A stretch of 12,491 bases of DNA from Burkholderiales bacterium (GTDB taxonomy: Bacteria > Pseudomonadota > Gammaproteobacteria > Burkholderiales > Burkholderiaceae_C), in assembly GCA_025354615.1 (NCBI GenBank), contig JANXMO010000389.1, positions 1 to 12,491 of the forward strand, in the 5' to 3' direction. The position numbers were made by a program, and so were the translations under genes. Below, one piece after another: positions 6,907 through 12,491 of the stretch. Each line of letters begins with the position of its first letter. Position 1 is the stretch's first letter. The notes below the pieces were generated by a model that saw only the letters and a list, made by a program, of their open reading frames with translations, did not search any database and was not told where the DNA came from.

Positions 6907-8628
6907 ATGGTTCCCAAACTCAGGCTTGGCGAGCTGCTGATTCGTGATGGCAAGCTCACCGAAGACCAATTGCAGCAGGCGCTGGCGCGCCAGAAACAGA
7001 CCGGCCGCCGCCTGGGCACGGTGTTGCAAGACCTGGGTTTCGTCACCGACCACGTGATTGCCCGCTTGCTGGCGGCGCAGTTGAAGATGCCGTACTTCGA
7101 GCCCATGATCGAAAGCGTCGACATGGCGGTGGCCCGGCTGCTGACCGAGCTGCAGGTGCGCAAGCTGCGCGCGCTGCCGGTGGGCCGAGTGGGTGAGCGC
7201 ATCCGCGTGGCCGTGGTCGACCCGAATGACTGGCAGTCGATTGACGAGCTGCCCAAGCTGCTGCGCTGCGAGGTTGACACCGAAGTGGTGCCGGAGTCGG
7301 GCCTGCTCGAGCTGGTCGGCCGCATCTACAACAACAACGACAACATGCAGGGGCTGGCCAAGCAGCTCAGCGACGAATTGCGCAACAGCGGCGGCGCCGA
7401 CACGGTTGACCTGGCCAGCCTGGGGCTGCAGGCCAGCGCTGAAGACGCACCGGTCGTCAAGCTGCTGCAGGGGCTGTTCGACGAGGCCGTGCGCACCCGC
7501 GCGTCAGACGTCCACATCGAGCCACATGCCAGCGCGGTGGCGATCCGCCTGCGCGTGGACGGCCATTTGCGCGCCTACGCCGAGTTCGACTCGCGCCTGG
7601 CGCCGGCCCTGGCCTCACGCCTGAAGCTGGTGGCGGCGCTCGACATTTCCGAACGCCGCATGCCGCAGGACGGGCGCTTCGTCGTGCAGGTGCGCCAGCA
7701 GGCGGTCGACATCCGGCTGTCGACGGTGCCGGGCCAATATGGCGAGTCGCTGGTCATGCGGCTGCTGCTCAAAGACCCGATGCTGACCCGGCTCGACCGA
7801 CTGGGCATTCCCGCCGCAGGCCTGGGCGCCATGCGCGGTGCCATTGACGAGGGCGCCGGCCTGCTGCTCGTCACCGGCCCGACCGGCAGTGGCAAGACGA
7901 CCACGCTGTACGCGGCGCTGGGCGCGCTCGATGCCGCGTCGACCAAGATCCTGACGGTCGAAGACCCGGTCGAATACCGCCTGGCCGGCATCACGCAGAT
8001 CAACGTCAACGAAAAAATCGGCCTCGGCTTTTCACAGGTGCTCCGCGCTGCGCTGCGCCAGGACCCGGACGCCATCCTGATCGGCGAAATGCGCGACCGC
8101 GACACGGTGGAAAACTGCATGCGCGCCGCCGTCACCGGCCACTTGGTGCTGTCGACGCTGCACACCAATGACGCCGCCTCGGCCGGCGCGCGGCTGATCG
8201 ACATGGGCGCGGCGCCGCACATGGTGGCGATGGCGCTGCAGGTCATCGTCGCGCAGCGGCTGGTGCGCCGCGTCTGCCAGAGTTGCGCTGAAACCATGCA
8301 GCCCAGCGTGGCACAGCGCACCTGGCTTGACCTGCAACTCGGCGCGCAGGGCTGGGACCCGACCGGCATGCGCCGCGGCCGCGGCTGCGCGCGCTGCCGG
8401 CAAACCGGTTTTGAAGGCCGCAGCGGCATTTATGAAGTGCTGGCCCTGAACGCCGACCTCGTGGCGGCGCTGCTGAAGAACGACATCTCCCGCTTCCACC
8501 ACGTGGCGCAAAAAACGCTGGGCGGCGCGCACCTGGCGGCTGAAGCGGCGCGCGCAGCTGTCAGCGGCACCACGACGGCCGACGAAGCGATGCGCATCGG
8601 CCTGCGCCACACCGGGGCGTCGGCATGA
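6907..8628 (+). CDS. mshE: MSHA pilus assembly ATPase MshE (GspE/PilB type)
   Basis: Cytoplasmic hexameric ATPase that powers type IV pilus assembly, 573 residues. The N-terminal MshEN domain has two 24-residue c-di-GMP-binding motifs, R6-L-G through Q29 and R35-L-G through Q58, separated by exactly five residues (KQTGR). This is the arrangement described for Vibrio cholerae MshE. Position 11 of motif 1 is Lys (K16) where an aliphatic residue is usual. The ATPase core is intact: Walker A GPTGSGKTT (from G324), Asp box VEDPVEY (351-357), Walker B-like ILIGEMRD (390-397), His box from H412 to H419 (HLVLSTLHTND), and the zinc tetracysteine C457-x-x-C460 and C494-x-x-C497. The start at 6907 has GGAG at 6898-6901; the longer open frame into the HupE gene is rejected. 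The stop overlaps mshG by 4 nt. MshE, rather than PilB or GspE, follows from the MshEN tandem and the neighbours. Confidence 0.9.
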   Translation: MVPKLRLGELLIRDGKLTEDQLQQALARQKQTGRRLGTVLQDLGFVTDHVIARLLAAQLKMPYFEPMIESVDMAVARLLTELQVRKLRALPVGRVGERIRVAVVDPNDWQSIDELPKLLRCEVDTEVVPESGLLELVGRIYNNNDNMQGLAKQLSDELRNSGGADTVDLASLGLQASAEDAPVVKLLQGLFDEAVRTRASDVHIEPHASAVAIRLRVDGHLRAYAEFDSRLAPALASRLKLVAALDISERRMPQDGRFVVQVRQQAVDIRLSTVPGQYGESLVMRLLLKDPMLTRLDRLGIPAAGLGAMRGAIDEGAGLLLVTGPTGSGKTTTLYAALGALDAASTKILTVEDPVEYRLAGITQINVNEKIGLGFSQVLRAALRQDPDAILIGEMRDRDTVENCMRAAVTGHLVLSTLHTNDAASAGARLIDMGAAPHMVAMALQVIVAQRLVRRVCQSCAETMQPSVAQRTWLDLQLGAQGWDPTGMRRGRGCARCRQTGFEGRSGIYEVLALNADLVAALLKNDISRFHHVAQKTLGGAHLAAEAARAAVSGTTTADEAMRIGLRHTGASA

Positions 8629-9961
8629 GCCTGGCGTTCATCTACCGCGCCCGTGATGCCAGTGGCGCCGAGCGCAAGGGCGAAATCGAGGGCGCCTCAC
8701 CCGCCGCGGTGGCGCGCGACCTGGCCAGCCGCGGCTGGGCGGCGCTGGACATTCGGGCCAAAGCGCAGGCCACCCCCGTGGTGCGGCCTGCGCCCGCCGC
8801 CCTGTCAAAAACTGCTGCCCCGGCGGCGGCTGCCGTGGGGGTTGCCGCGCCTGCCGCTGCCACCAAACCCACGGCCAAGGGCTTGATGAAGAAGCGCTTT
8901 GGCAAGGGCCATTCGAAAGACGTCTACGAGTGTCTGGGCCTGGCGCTGCGCGAACTGTCGGCGCTGCTGCGCGCCGGCATTCCGCTGATGCGGGCGCTGC
9001 AGCTGGCGGCCGACTCCACACCCGAAGCAACGGTGCGCGAAGCTCTCAGCCGCATCACCCGCGACCTCGACAACGGCCACAACCTGGTGGCCGCCGCCGA
9101 ACACGAGCAGCGCGCCTCCGGGTTGTTGACGGCGTATGACGTTGCGATGCTGCAAGTCGGCGAGCAGACCGGCCGCCTGCCCGAGGCGTTTGCCGAGCTG
9201 CACCGCCACCGCGAGTTCATCCGCACCACGGGCGAGCAAGTCGGCTCGGCCCTGCGCTACCCGGCTTTCGTGATCCTGACCTGTTTGATCGCGCTGGTGG
9301 TCGTCAACATCTGGGTGATTCCGGCTTTCGCCAAGGTGTTCGCCCACACCCGCACCGAACTGCCGCTGTTGACGCGCGTGCTGCTCGGCATGTCCAAGGC
9401 CATGGTCAAGGGCTGGCCGCTGGGGCTGGCGCTGGTGGCGGCAAGTGTGTGGGGCTGGTGCCACTGGCTCGGCCTGCCGCAGGGCCGCCTGTGGTGGGAC
9501 CAGCGCAAGCTGCGCCTGCCCATCGTCGGCCGCATTCTCGAAGGCATCGTGCTGTCGCGCCTGGCGCTGTCGCTGTCGTCGGGCCTTTCAGCCGGCTTGA
9601 CGATCACCGACGCTTGAGCGTCACTGCGCGCACGCTGGGCAACACCTGGTATGAAGGCAAGCTGGCGCAGATGGGCGCCGAACTAGCGCGCGGCAGCTCG
9701 ATCAGCGCCGCGGCACGCAACATGGGCATGCTGCCGCCGACGATGGTGCAGCTGTTCGCCATCGGCGAAGAGTCAGGCTCGCTCGACGAGCTGATGGCCG
9801 AAATTTCGCGCCACTACCTGAGCGAGGTTGAACAGTCGATCCGCCGCCTGTCGTCGGTGCTCGAGCCCATTCTGATCTGGTTCCTCGGCGTCTGCGTGCT
9901 GATCTTGGCGCTGGGCATCTTCATGCCGATGTGGGATCTGGGCCGGGCTTCGCTGCATTGA
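8625..9961 (+). pseudogene. mshG: MshG, type IV pilus inner-membrane platform protein, split by a frameshift
   Basis: T2SSF/PilC-type polytopic platform protein that partners MshE. The first frame (8625-9617) gives 330 residues: an N-terminal segment FIYRARDASGAERKGEIEG, an unusual Ala/Pro-rich linker (about 45-85), the first T2SSF domain (YECLGLALRELSALLRAGIPL onward) and membrane segments. It stops at TGA 9615-9617 right after GLSAGLTITDA, in the middle of the second T2SSF repeat. The -1 frame continues without a break from 9614 as LSVTARTLGNTWYEGKLAQMG to a normal C-terminus (EPILIWFLGVCVLILALGIF, TGA 9959-9961). Joined at 9614 it would be 445 residues. One base, probably a T (GCTTTGAGC shortened to GCTTGAGC), is missing. 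I see no slippery heptamer. It is therefore a recent inactivating deletion or a sequencing error. Both halves look otherwise undecayed, which favours a recent event or an error. Confidence 0.85.
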
Positions 9962-10042
9962 TTGAAGAGGAAAACCCATCAAACCGGTGAAACCGCGGCG
10001 TTTTCGAGCGATTGCCAGCGAAATGGAGGGCTTTCCCCCGCT

Positions 10043-10071
10043 TTGTCTGCTCAATTCTCCGGCAGTAATAC
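10043..10071 (+). promoter_or_regulatory. Tentative promoter ahead of the pilin genes
   Basis: TTGTCT (10043-10048) and TAATAC (10066-10071) with a 17-nt spacer resemble sigma-70 -35 and -10 boxes, with four and three matches of six respectively. They lie in the 187-bp AT-richer gap between mshG and the first pilin (58 G+C in 120 bases at 10021-10140, by hand count), where a separate promoter for abundant pilin would be expected. Weak match; no sigma-54 site was seen. Confidence 0.22.
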
Positions 10072-10125
10072 CGAAAAAATAGTAACCAACAGGAAGTCAG
10101 CTCTTTGCGCCGGCTTTCAATCCAA

Positions 10126-10156
10126 CTGGCTTTTACGGAGACCCGTCATGTCAACT
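10126..10156 (+). repeat. Duplicated pilin leader, copy 1
   Basis: The stretch running from CTGGCTTTTACGGAGACC into ATGTCAACT recurs at 10781-10810 with a few changes. It contains the ribosome site GGAG (10137-10140) and the first codons of pilin 1. Together with the coding similarity, it shows that the two pilin genes arose by tandem duplication with a period of about 654 bp. Confidence 0.7.
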
Positions 10157-10669
10157 GTCCTTCCTTCCAAAATACCGCGCCGTAGAGCTGCCTCCAGGCA
10201 GCACGGCTTCACGCTGGTCGAGCTGGTGACGGTCATCGTCATCCTTGGCGTGTTGGCCGCAGTGGCATTGCCGCGCTATGCCGATTTACAAGGCAAGGCG
10301 CGCATTGCCAAGCTCAACGCGATTGCGGGCTCAATGAAAGCGGCTGCTTCGCTGGTCAAAGCAACTGCGCTGGCCAATGGCATACCTTGCACAGGTACGG
10401 GCCCAGCCGTCATGGAAGGCGTCAGCATCGATTTGCAAGGCTGTTACCCACAAGCGCTGGGAACGAGTTTCAATGTCGGCATCCTAGCTGCGGCCAACAT
10501 TGAATCTGCAGACAACTGGACCCGTGTAGGAGGTGGATCAGCCGCTGGTGCGACGGTGACGCTGCAGCTGGCTGATGCAGGGACACCAGCCACATGTAGC
10601 GTGGCTTACACAGCTGCCAGTGGAGGCGTCGCACCGTCTGTAGCGATCAGTTCAGCCGGTTGCCCGTAA
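10148..10669 (+). CDS. Type IV pilin, MshA/MshB-like (pilin 1)
   Basis: A 173-residue prepilin. The 20-residue basic leader ends in Gly20, the prepilin peptidase site. F21-T-L-V-E25 follows, with the conserved Glu at mature position 5, and the hydrophobic stalk helix VTVIVILGVLAAVALPRYADL. The segment PRYADLQGKARIAKLNAIAG and LVKATALANG resembles the MshA/MshB stalk and linker. Cysteines 81, 99, 150 and 172 would give two disulfides in the head domain. ATG 10148 has GGAG at 10137-10140 and gives a standard leader; a TTG-started extension to 9962 is open but has no support. It is clearly a paralogue of pilin 2, with the same cysteine positions and near-identical stalk. In position it matches mshB or mshA of Vibrio. 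Which pilin is the major subunit cannot be told from sequence. Confidence 0.92.
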   Translation: MSTVLPSKIPRRRAASRQHGFTLVELVTVIVILGVLAAVALPRYADLQGKARIAKLNAIAGSMKAAASLVKATALANGIPCTGTGPAVMEGVSIDLQGCYPQALGTSFNVGILAAANIESADNWTRVGGGSAAGATVTLQLADAGTPATCSVAYTAASGGVAPSVAISSAGCP

Positions 10670-10732
10670 TCTTTTTCTGGAAATGTGATCTGCGCCATCG
10701 CCTCAACTTCAACGGCATACCGCCTCGACAGC

Positions 10733-10789
10733 GGCTTTACGTTGATTCAGCAGCTCGTCGTCAGCATTGCTACGCGCATGCTGGTTTTA
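10733..10789 (+). pseudogene. Relic of a prepilin N-terminus
   Basis: In the 132-bp gap before pilin 2, the frame reads SGFTLIQQLVVSIATRMLVL. This looks like a prepilin cleavage site and stalk start (compare GFTLIELLIVSVV in pilin 3), with the essential Glu at mature position 5 replaced by Gln. The DNA GGCTTTACGTTGATT aligns with GGCTTCACGCTGATC of pilin 3. The frame is continuous with pilin 2 from GTG 10685 but has no good ribosome site. It is best read as the remnant of a pilin gene whose body was lost in recombination. The short length limits certainty. Confidence 0.5.
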
Positions 10790-10810
10790 AGGAGACCTTC
10801 CATGTCAACT
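10781..10810 (+). repeat. Duplicated pilin leader, copy 2
   Basis: Counterpart of 10126-10156: CTGGTTTTAAGGAGACC, then ATGTCAACT. Here the ribosome site is the stronger AAGGAG (10789-10794), 7 nt before the ATG. Upstream of the repeat the two gaps are unrelated, which marks the left edge of the duplicated unit or of later divergence. Confidence 0.7.
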
Positions 10811-11320
10811 TCTCCAATGTCCAAAATGCCTCGCCGTACAGCTGTTTCCGGCCAGCACGGCTTTACGCTGGTTGAACTCGTCACCGTCATCGTCATCCTC
10901 GGCATATTGGCCGCAGTGGCGCTGCCGCGTTATGCGGATTTGCAGGGCAAGGCGCGGGAAGCCAAGGTCAAGGCCGTGGCCGGTTCAATGAAAGCCGCCG
11001 CTTCTTTGGTCAAGGCCACTGCGCTCGCGAACGGCAAGTCTTGTGCTGCTGCCGAAACTGCGGTGATGGAAGGCGTGTCGATCGATTTGCAGCATTGCTA
11101 CCTGCAAGCGCTGGGTACATTCGGCGTTGGCATCTTGGCAGCCGCCAATATCGAATCGGCTGACGGCTGGACAGCGCCTCCTGACGGCGGCACAACCGAG
11201 GGTGCTGTCGTTACATTGTCATTGCCAGATGCCGCTACGCCTTCCGCTTGCAAGGTTGCTTACATGGCCGCATCGGCCACTGTTCCGCCGGTTATAACCA
11301 CCACGGTCACCGGCTGCTGA
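10802..11320 (+). CDS. Type IV pilin, MshA/MshB-like (pilin 2)
   Basis: A 172-residue prepilin, paralogue of pilin 1. The 20-residue leader ends QHG20, then F21-T-L-V-E25 and the stalk VTVIVILGILAAVALPRYADLQGKAR. SMKAAASLVKATALANG, MEGVSIDLQ, GILAAANIESAD and Cys 81/99/150/172 are shared with pilin 1, while the loops around residues 79-87 and 124-135 differ. The pattern is a fixed scaffold with variable head loops, as expected for surface-exposed regions. The start at 10802 is set by AAGGAG at 10789-10794 and by alignment with pilin 1. A second ATG (10817) would shorten the leader but lacks a ribosome site. Its stronger ribosome site makes it a fair candidate for the main subunit, which is inference. 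Confidence 0.92.
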   Translation: MSTSPMSKMPRRTAVSGQHGFTLVELVTVIVILGILAAVALPRYADLQGKAREAKVKAVAGSMKAAASLVKATALANGKSCAAAETAVMEGVSIDLQHCYLQALGTFGVGILAAANIESADGWTAPPDGGTTEGAVVTLSLPDAATPSACKVAYMAASATVPPVITTTVTGC

Positions 11321-11341
11321 TCTCCTTCGGGTGAACTGAAG

Positions 11342-11866
11342 ATGAACTCCTTCAAGGCTGGCGTATGTGCCTGTACAGGCAGGTGGCTTCGCCGCCCAGT
11401 TGCCGGCTTCACGCTGATCGAGCTGCTTATCGTCAGCGTCGTCCTGAGCCTGCTGACCGCGCTGGCCGTGCCGCGCTACCTTTACGTCCAAGGCAAGGTA
11501 CGTGTGGCCAAGGTCGAGTCGGTGGCGCAGTCGCTGTTGAAAGCGGCCACGCTGGTCAAATCAACCGCTGTAGCCCGCGGCGTGGTGTGCCACGGCGCCG
11601 GCAGCCTGCCGGTGGAGGCGGCTGATTTGTCGCTCTACAACTGCTACCCGCAGGCCTTGAGCGCCTACACCGACGGCATTTTTGGCGCGGCCCACGTCAA
11701 TTCAACTGACGGCTGGACGCTGGCGGGTGGCGGCTTTGGCGCCGGCGCCAGCGTGTCGCTGCGGTTGACCGAAGCCGGCACGCCGACGGCCTGTGCCGTC
11801 ACCTACACCGCCGCCACCGCCAGTGAGCCGGCCGCTGTGCACACCACGCTGGACGGTTGTTCGTGA
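11342..11866 (+). CDS. Type IV pilin-like protein (pilin 3)
   Basis: A 174-residue prepilin. The 22-residue leader ends PVAG22, then F23-T-L-I-E27 and the stalk LLIVSVVLSLLTALAVPRYLYVQGKVRVAKVES. Cysteines 83, 101, 151 and 173 match the four-cysteine pattern of pilins 1 and 2, including the 18-residue first spacing. NCYPQAL, GWTLAGGGFGAGASVSL and AGTPTACAVTYTAA also align with them. It is more diverged and returns to the high G+C of the rest of the locus. Its leader contains two extra cysteines (C9, C11). There is no clear Shine-Dalgarno, and it starts 21 nt after pilin 2, so it may rely on re-initiation and be made at a lower level. It could be an MshA/MshB-type minor subunit. Confidence 0.88.
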   Translation: MNSFKAGVCACTGRWLRRPVAGFTLIELLIVSVVLSLLTALAVPRYLYVQGKVRVAKVESVAQSLLKAATLVKSTAVARGVVCHGAGSLPVEAADLSLYNCYPQALSAYTDGIFGAAHVNSTDGWTLAGGGFGAGASVSLRLTEAGTPTACAVTYTAATASEPAAVHTTLDGCS

Positions 11867-11929
11867 GCCGTGGTGCCCCGTTTCCGCGCGCCGCACGCTG
11901 CCGCTGCGCCGCTGCCCGCCGGTGATGAG

Positions 11930-12418
11930 ATGAAGTCGCCGCGCTGCCGTGCCGCGCCGCCGGCTGGTCAGCGCGGCTTTACGCTGGTGGAGCTGGTGAC
12001 CGTGATGACGCTGATGGCCATCCTGACGGCCATCGGCATGTCGCGTTTTGCGGACCGGGAACCATTCGCGGTGCAGGGCGCCGCGGACCAAATCGTCTCC
12101 GGCCTGCGCCTGGCGCAGGCCACGGCCATCGCGCGTCGCGCGCCGGTCTACGTCGTGCTGGGTGTCTCGCCCGCCTCGTTCGCGGTGTGCCAGGATGCGC
12201 TATGCACACAGCCGCTACCCACCCCGGCCGGCGACAATGTCTGGCTCAGCGACGCCAGCGGCCTGGTGCTGAGCAGCGCCAGCAGCTTCTACTTCAGCGG
12301 CGCGGGCGCGCCGTCGCTGGTGGCTGCATTGAACATCGAGGTGCGCACCGCCGACGGCGCGACCGTTTCGCAGCCCGTCAAAGTGGAGCTGGTCAGCGGC
12401 CACGTGCACTCGCCATGA
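11930..12418 (+). CDS. mshC: MshC-like minor pilin (GspH/FimT type)
   Basis: A 162-residue prepilin-like protein. The leader MKSPRCRAAPPAGQRG16 is followed by F17-T-L-V-E21 and the stalk VTVMTLMAILTAIGMSRF. PFAVQGAADQIVSGLRLAQATAIARRAPVYV is the GspH/FimT-type segment found in MshC, and a head cysteine pair (VCQDALC) follows. Such minor pilins are thought to prime pilus assembly. I chose ATG 11930 because it gives a normal 16-residue leader and has GGTGA just upstream. GTG 11870 or 11873, right after the pilin 3 stop, is open in frame and cannot be excluded. The stop overlaps the next ATG by 4 nt. The order pilin-mshC-mshD matches the Vibrio MSHA locus. Confidence 0.8.
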   Translation: MKSPRCRAAPPAGQRGFTLVELVTVMTLMAILTAIGMSRFADREPFAVQGAADQIVSGLRLAQATAIARRAPVYVVLGVSPASFAVCQDALCTQPLPTPAGDNVWLSDASGLVLSSASSFYFSGAGAPSLVAALNIEVRTADGATVSQPVKVELVSGHVHSP

Positions 12419-12491
12419 CACGGGCGTGCAAAAAAAAATTGCAGCGGCCGCAGCGCGGGCTGACCTTGGTCGAACTCGTCGTTGCGCTGGC
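12415..12491 (+). CDS. mshD: MshD-like minor prepilin, 5' end only
   Basis: The frame opens at ATG 12415-12417, inside the mshC stop (ATGA overlap), and runs off the right edge. The visible product is a basic 15-residue leader, MTRACKKKLQRPQRG, followed by L16-T-L-V-E20-L-V-V-A-L. This is a class III signal with Glu at mature position 5 and Leu instead of Phe at position 1, as is common in minor pilins. Identity as MshD is by gene order only. The three Lys codons form an uninterrupted A9 tract (12430-12438), a possible slippage site. Confidence 0.72.
   Translation, partial: MTRACKKKLQRPQRGLTLVELVVAL

Noticed and set aside
9605..9620. Programmed -1 frameshift in mshG
   Set aside because: No X-XXY-YYZ slippery heptamer and no evident downstream pseudoknot; a simple one-base deletion or sequence error explains it better.
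9962..10080. Possible c-di-GMP (GEMM) riboswitch upstream of pilin 1, prompted by CAAACCGGTGAAACCG
   Set aside because: The required downstream ACGCAAAGCC-type receptor segment and second helix are missing.
1..12491. CRISPR arrays, tRNA or rRNA genes, insertion sequences
   Set aside because: No regularly spaced repeats, no cloverleaf or rRNA sequence recognised, and no transposase frame or flanking inverted repeats seen.

Overview
The window is GC-rich chromosomal DNA that looks betaproteobacterial, most likely Burkholderiales and perhaps Comamonadaceae. This rests on the protein families, the codon use and the UbiA/GDH sequence style; no rRNA or other phylogenetic marker is present. Coding density is high. 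I see no insertion sequence, integrase, tRNA or CRISPR array. It divides into three blocks.

Block 1 (1-1771) is core metabolism. It holds the 3' two thirds of a glutamate dehydrogenase gene on the + strand, facing a complete ubiA (4-hydroxybenzoate polyprenyltransferase) on the - strand. They are separated by 35 bp, with a probable ubiA terminator at the junction.

Block 2 (about 1900-6739) is a four-gene set on the + strand. It encodes a secreted DUF4331 protein, a tiny very acidic lipoprotein, an exported helical-repeat (TPR-like) protein and a HupE/UreJ-type membrane protein. The first two are closely spaced and end at a strong, unusually long nested hairpin terminator. The last two overlap by 4 nt (ATGA). 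Three of the products carry clear export signals and the fourth has a probable one. The predicted mature DUF4331 protein begins Ser-Ser-His, and the predicted mature HupE-like protein begins with His and carries a textbook EF-hand loop. An envelope metal-handling role is a reasonable but unproven inference. This is the best candidate here for a poorly described system.

Block 3 (6907 to the right edge) is an MSHA-type type IV pilus locus on the + strand. It contains mshE (ATPase with a tandem c-di-GMP-binding MshEN motif), mshG (platform protein, split by a one-base frameshift), three type IV pilin genes of MshA/MshB type sharing a four-cysteine pattern, mshC, and the first 77 bases of an mshD-like minor pilin gene. 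The first two pilins are a tandem duplication. A decayed prepilin N-terminus lies in frame just ahead of the second, so this part of the locus has a history of duplication and loss. Base composition drops around the pilins. The secretin and assembly genes usually found upstream of mshE (mshI-mshN) are absent from this side, where the HupE-like gene is the direct neighbour.
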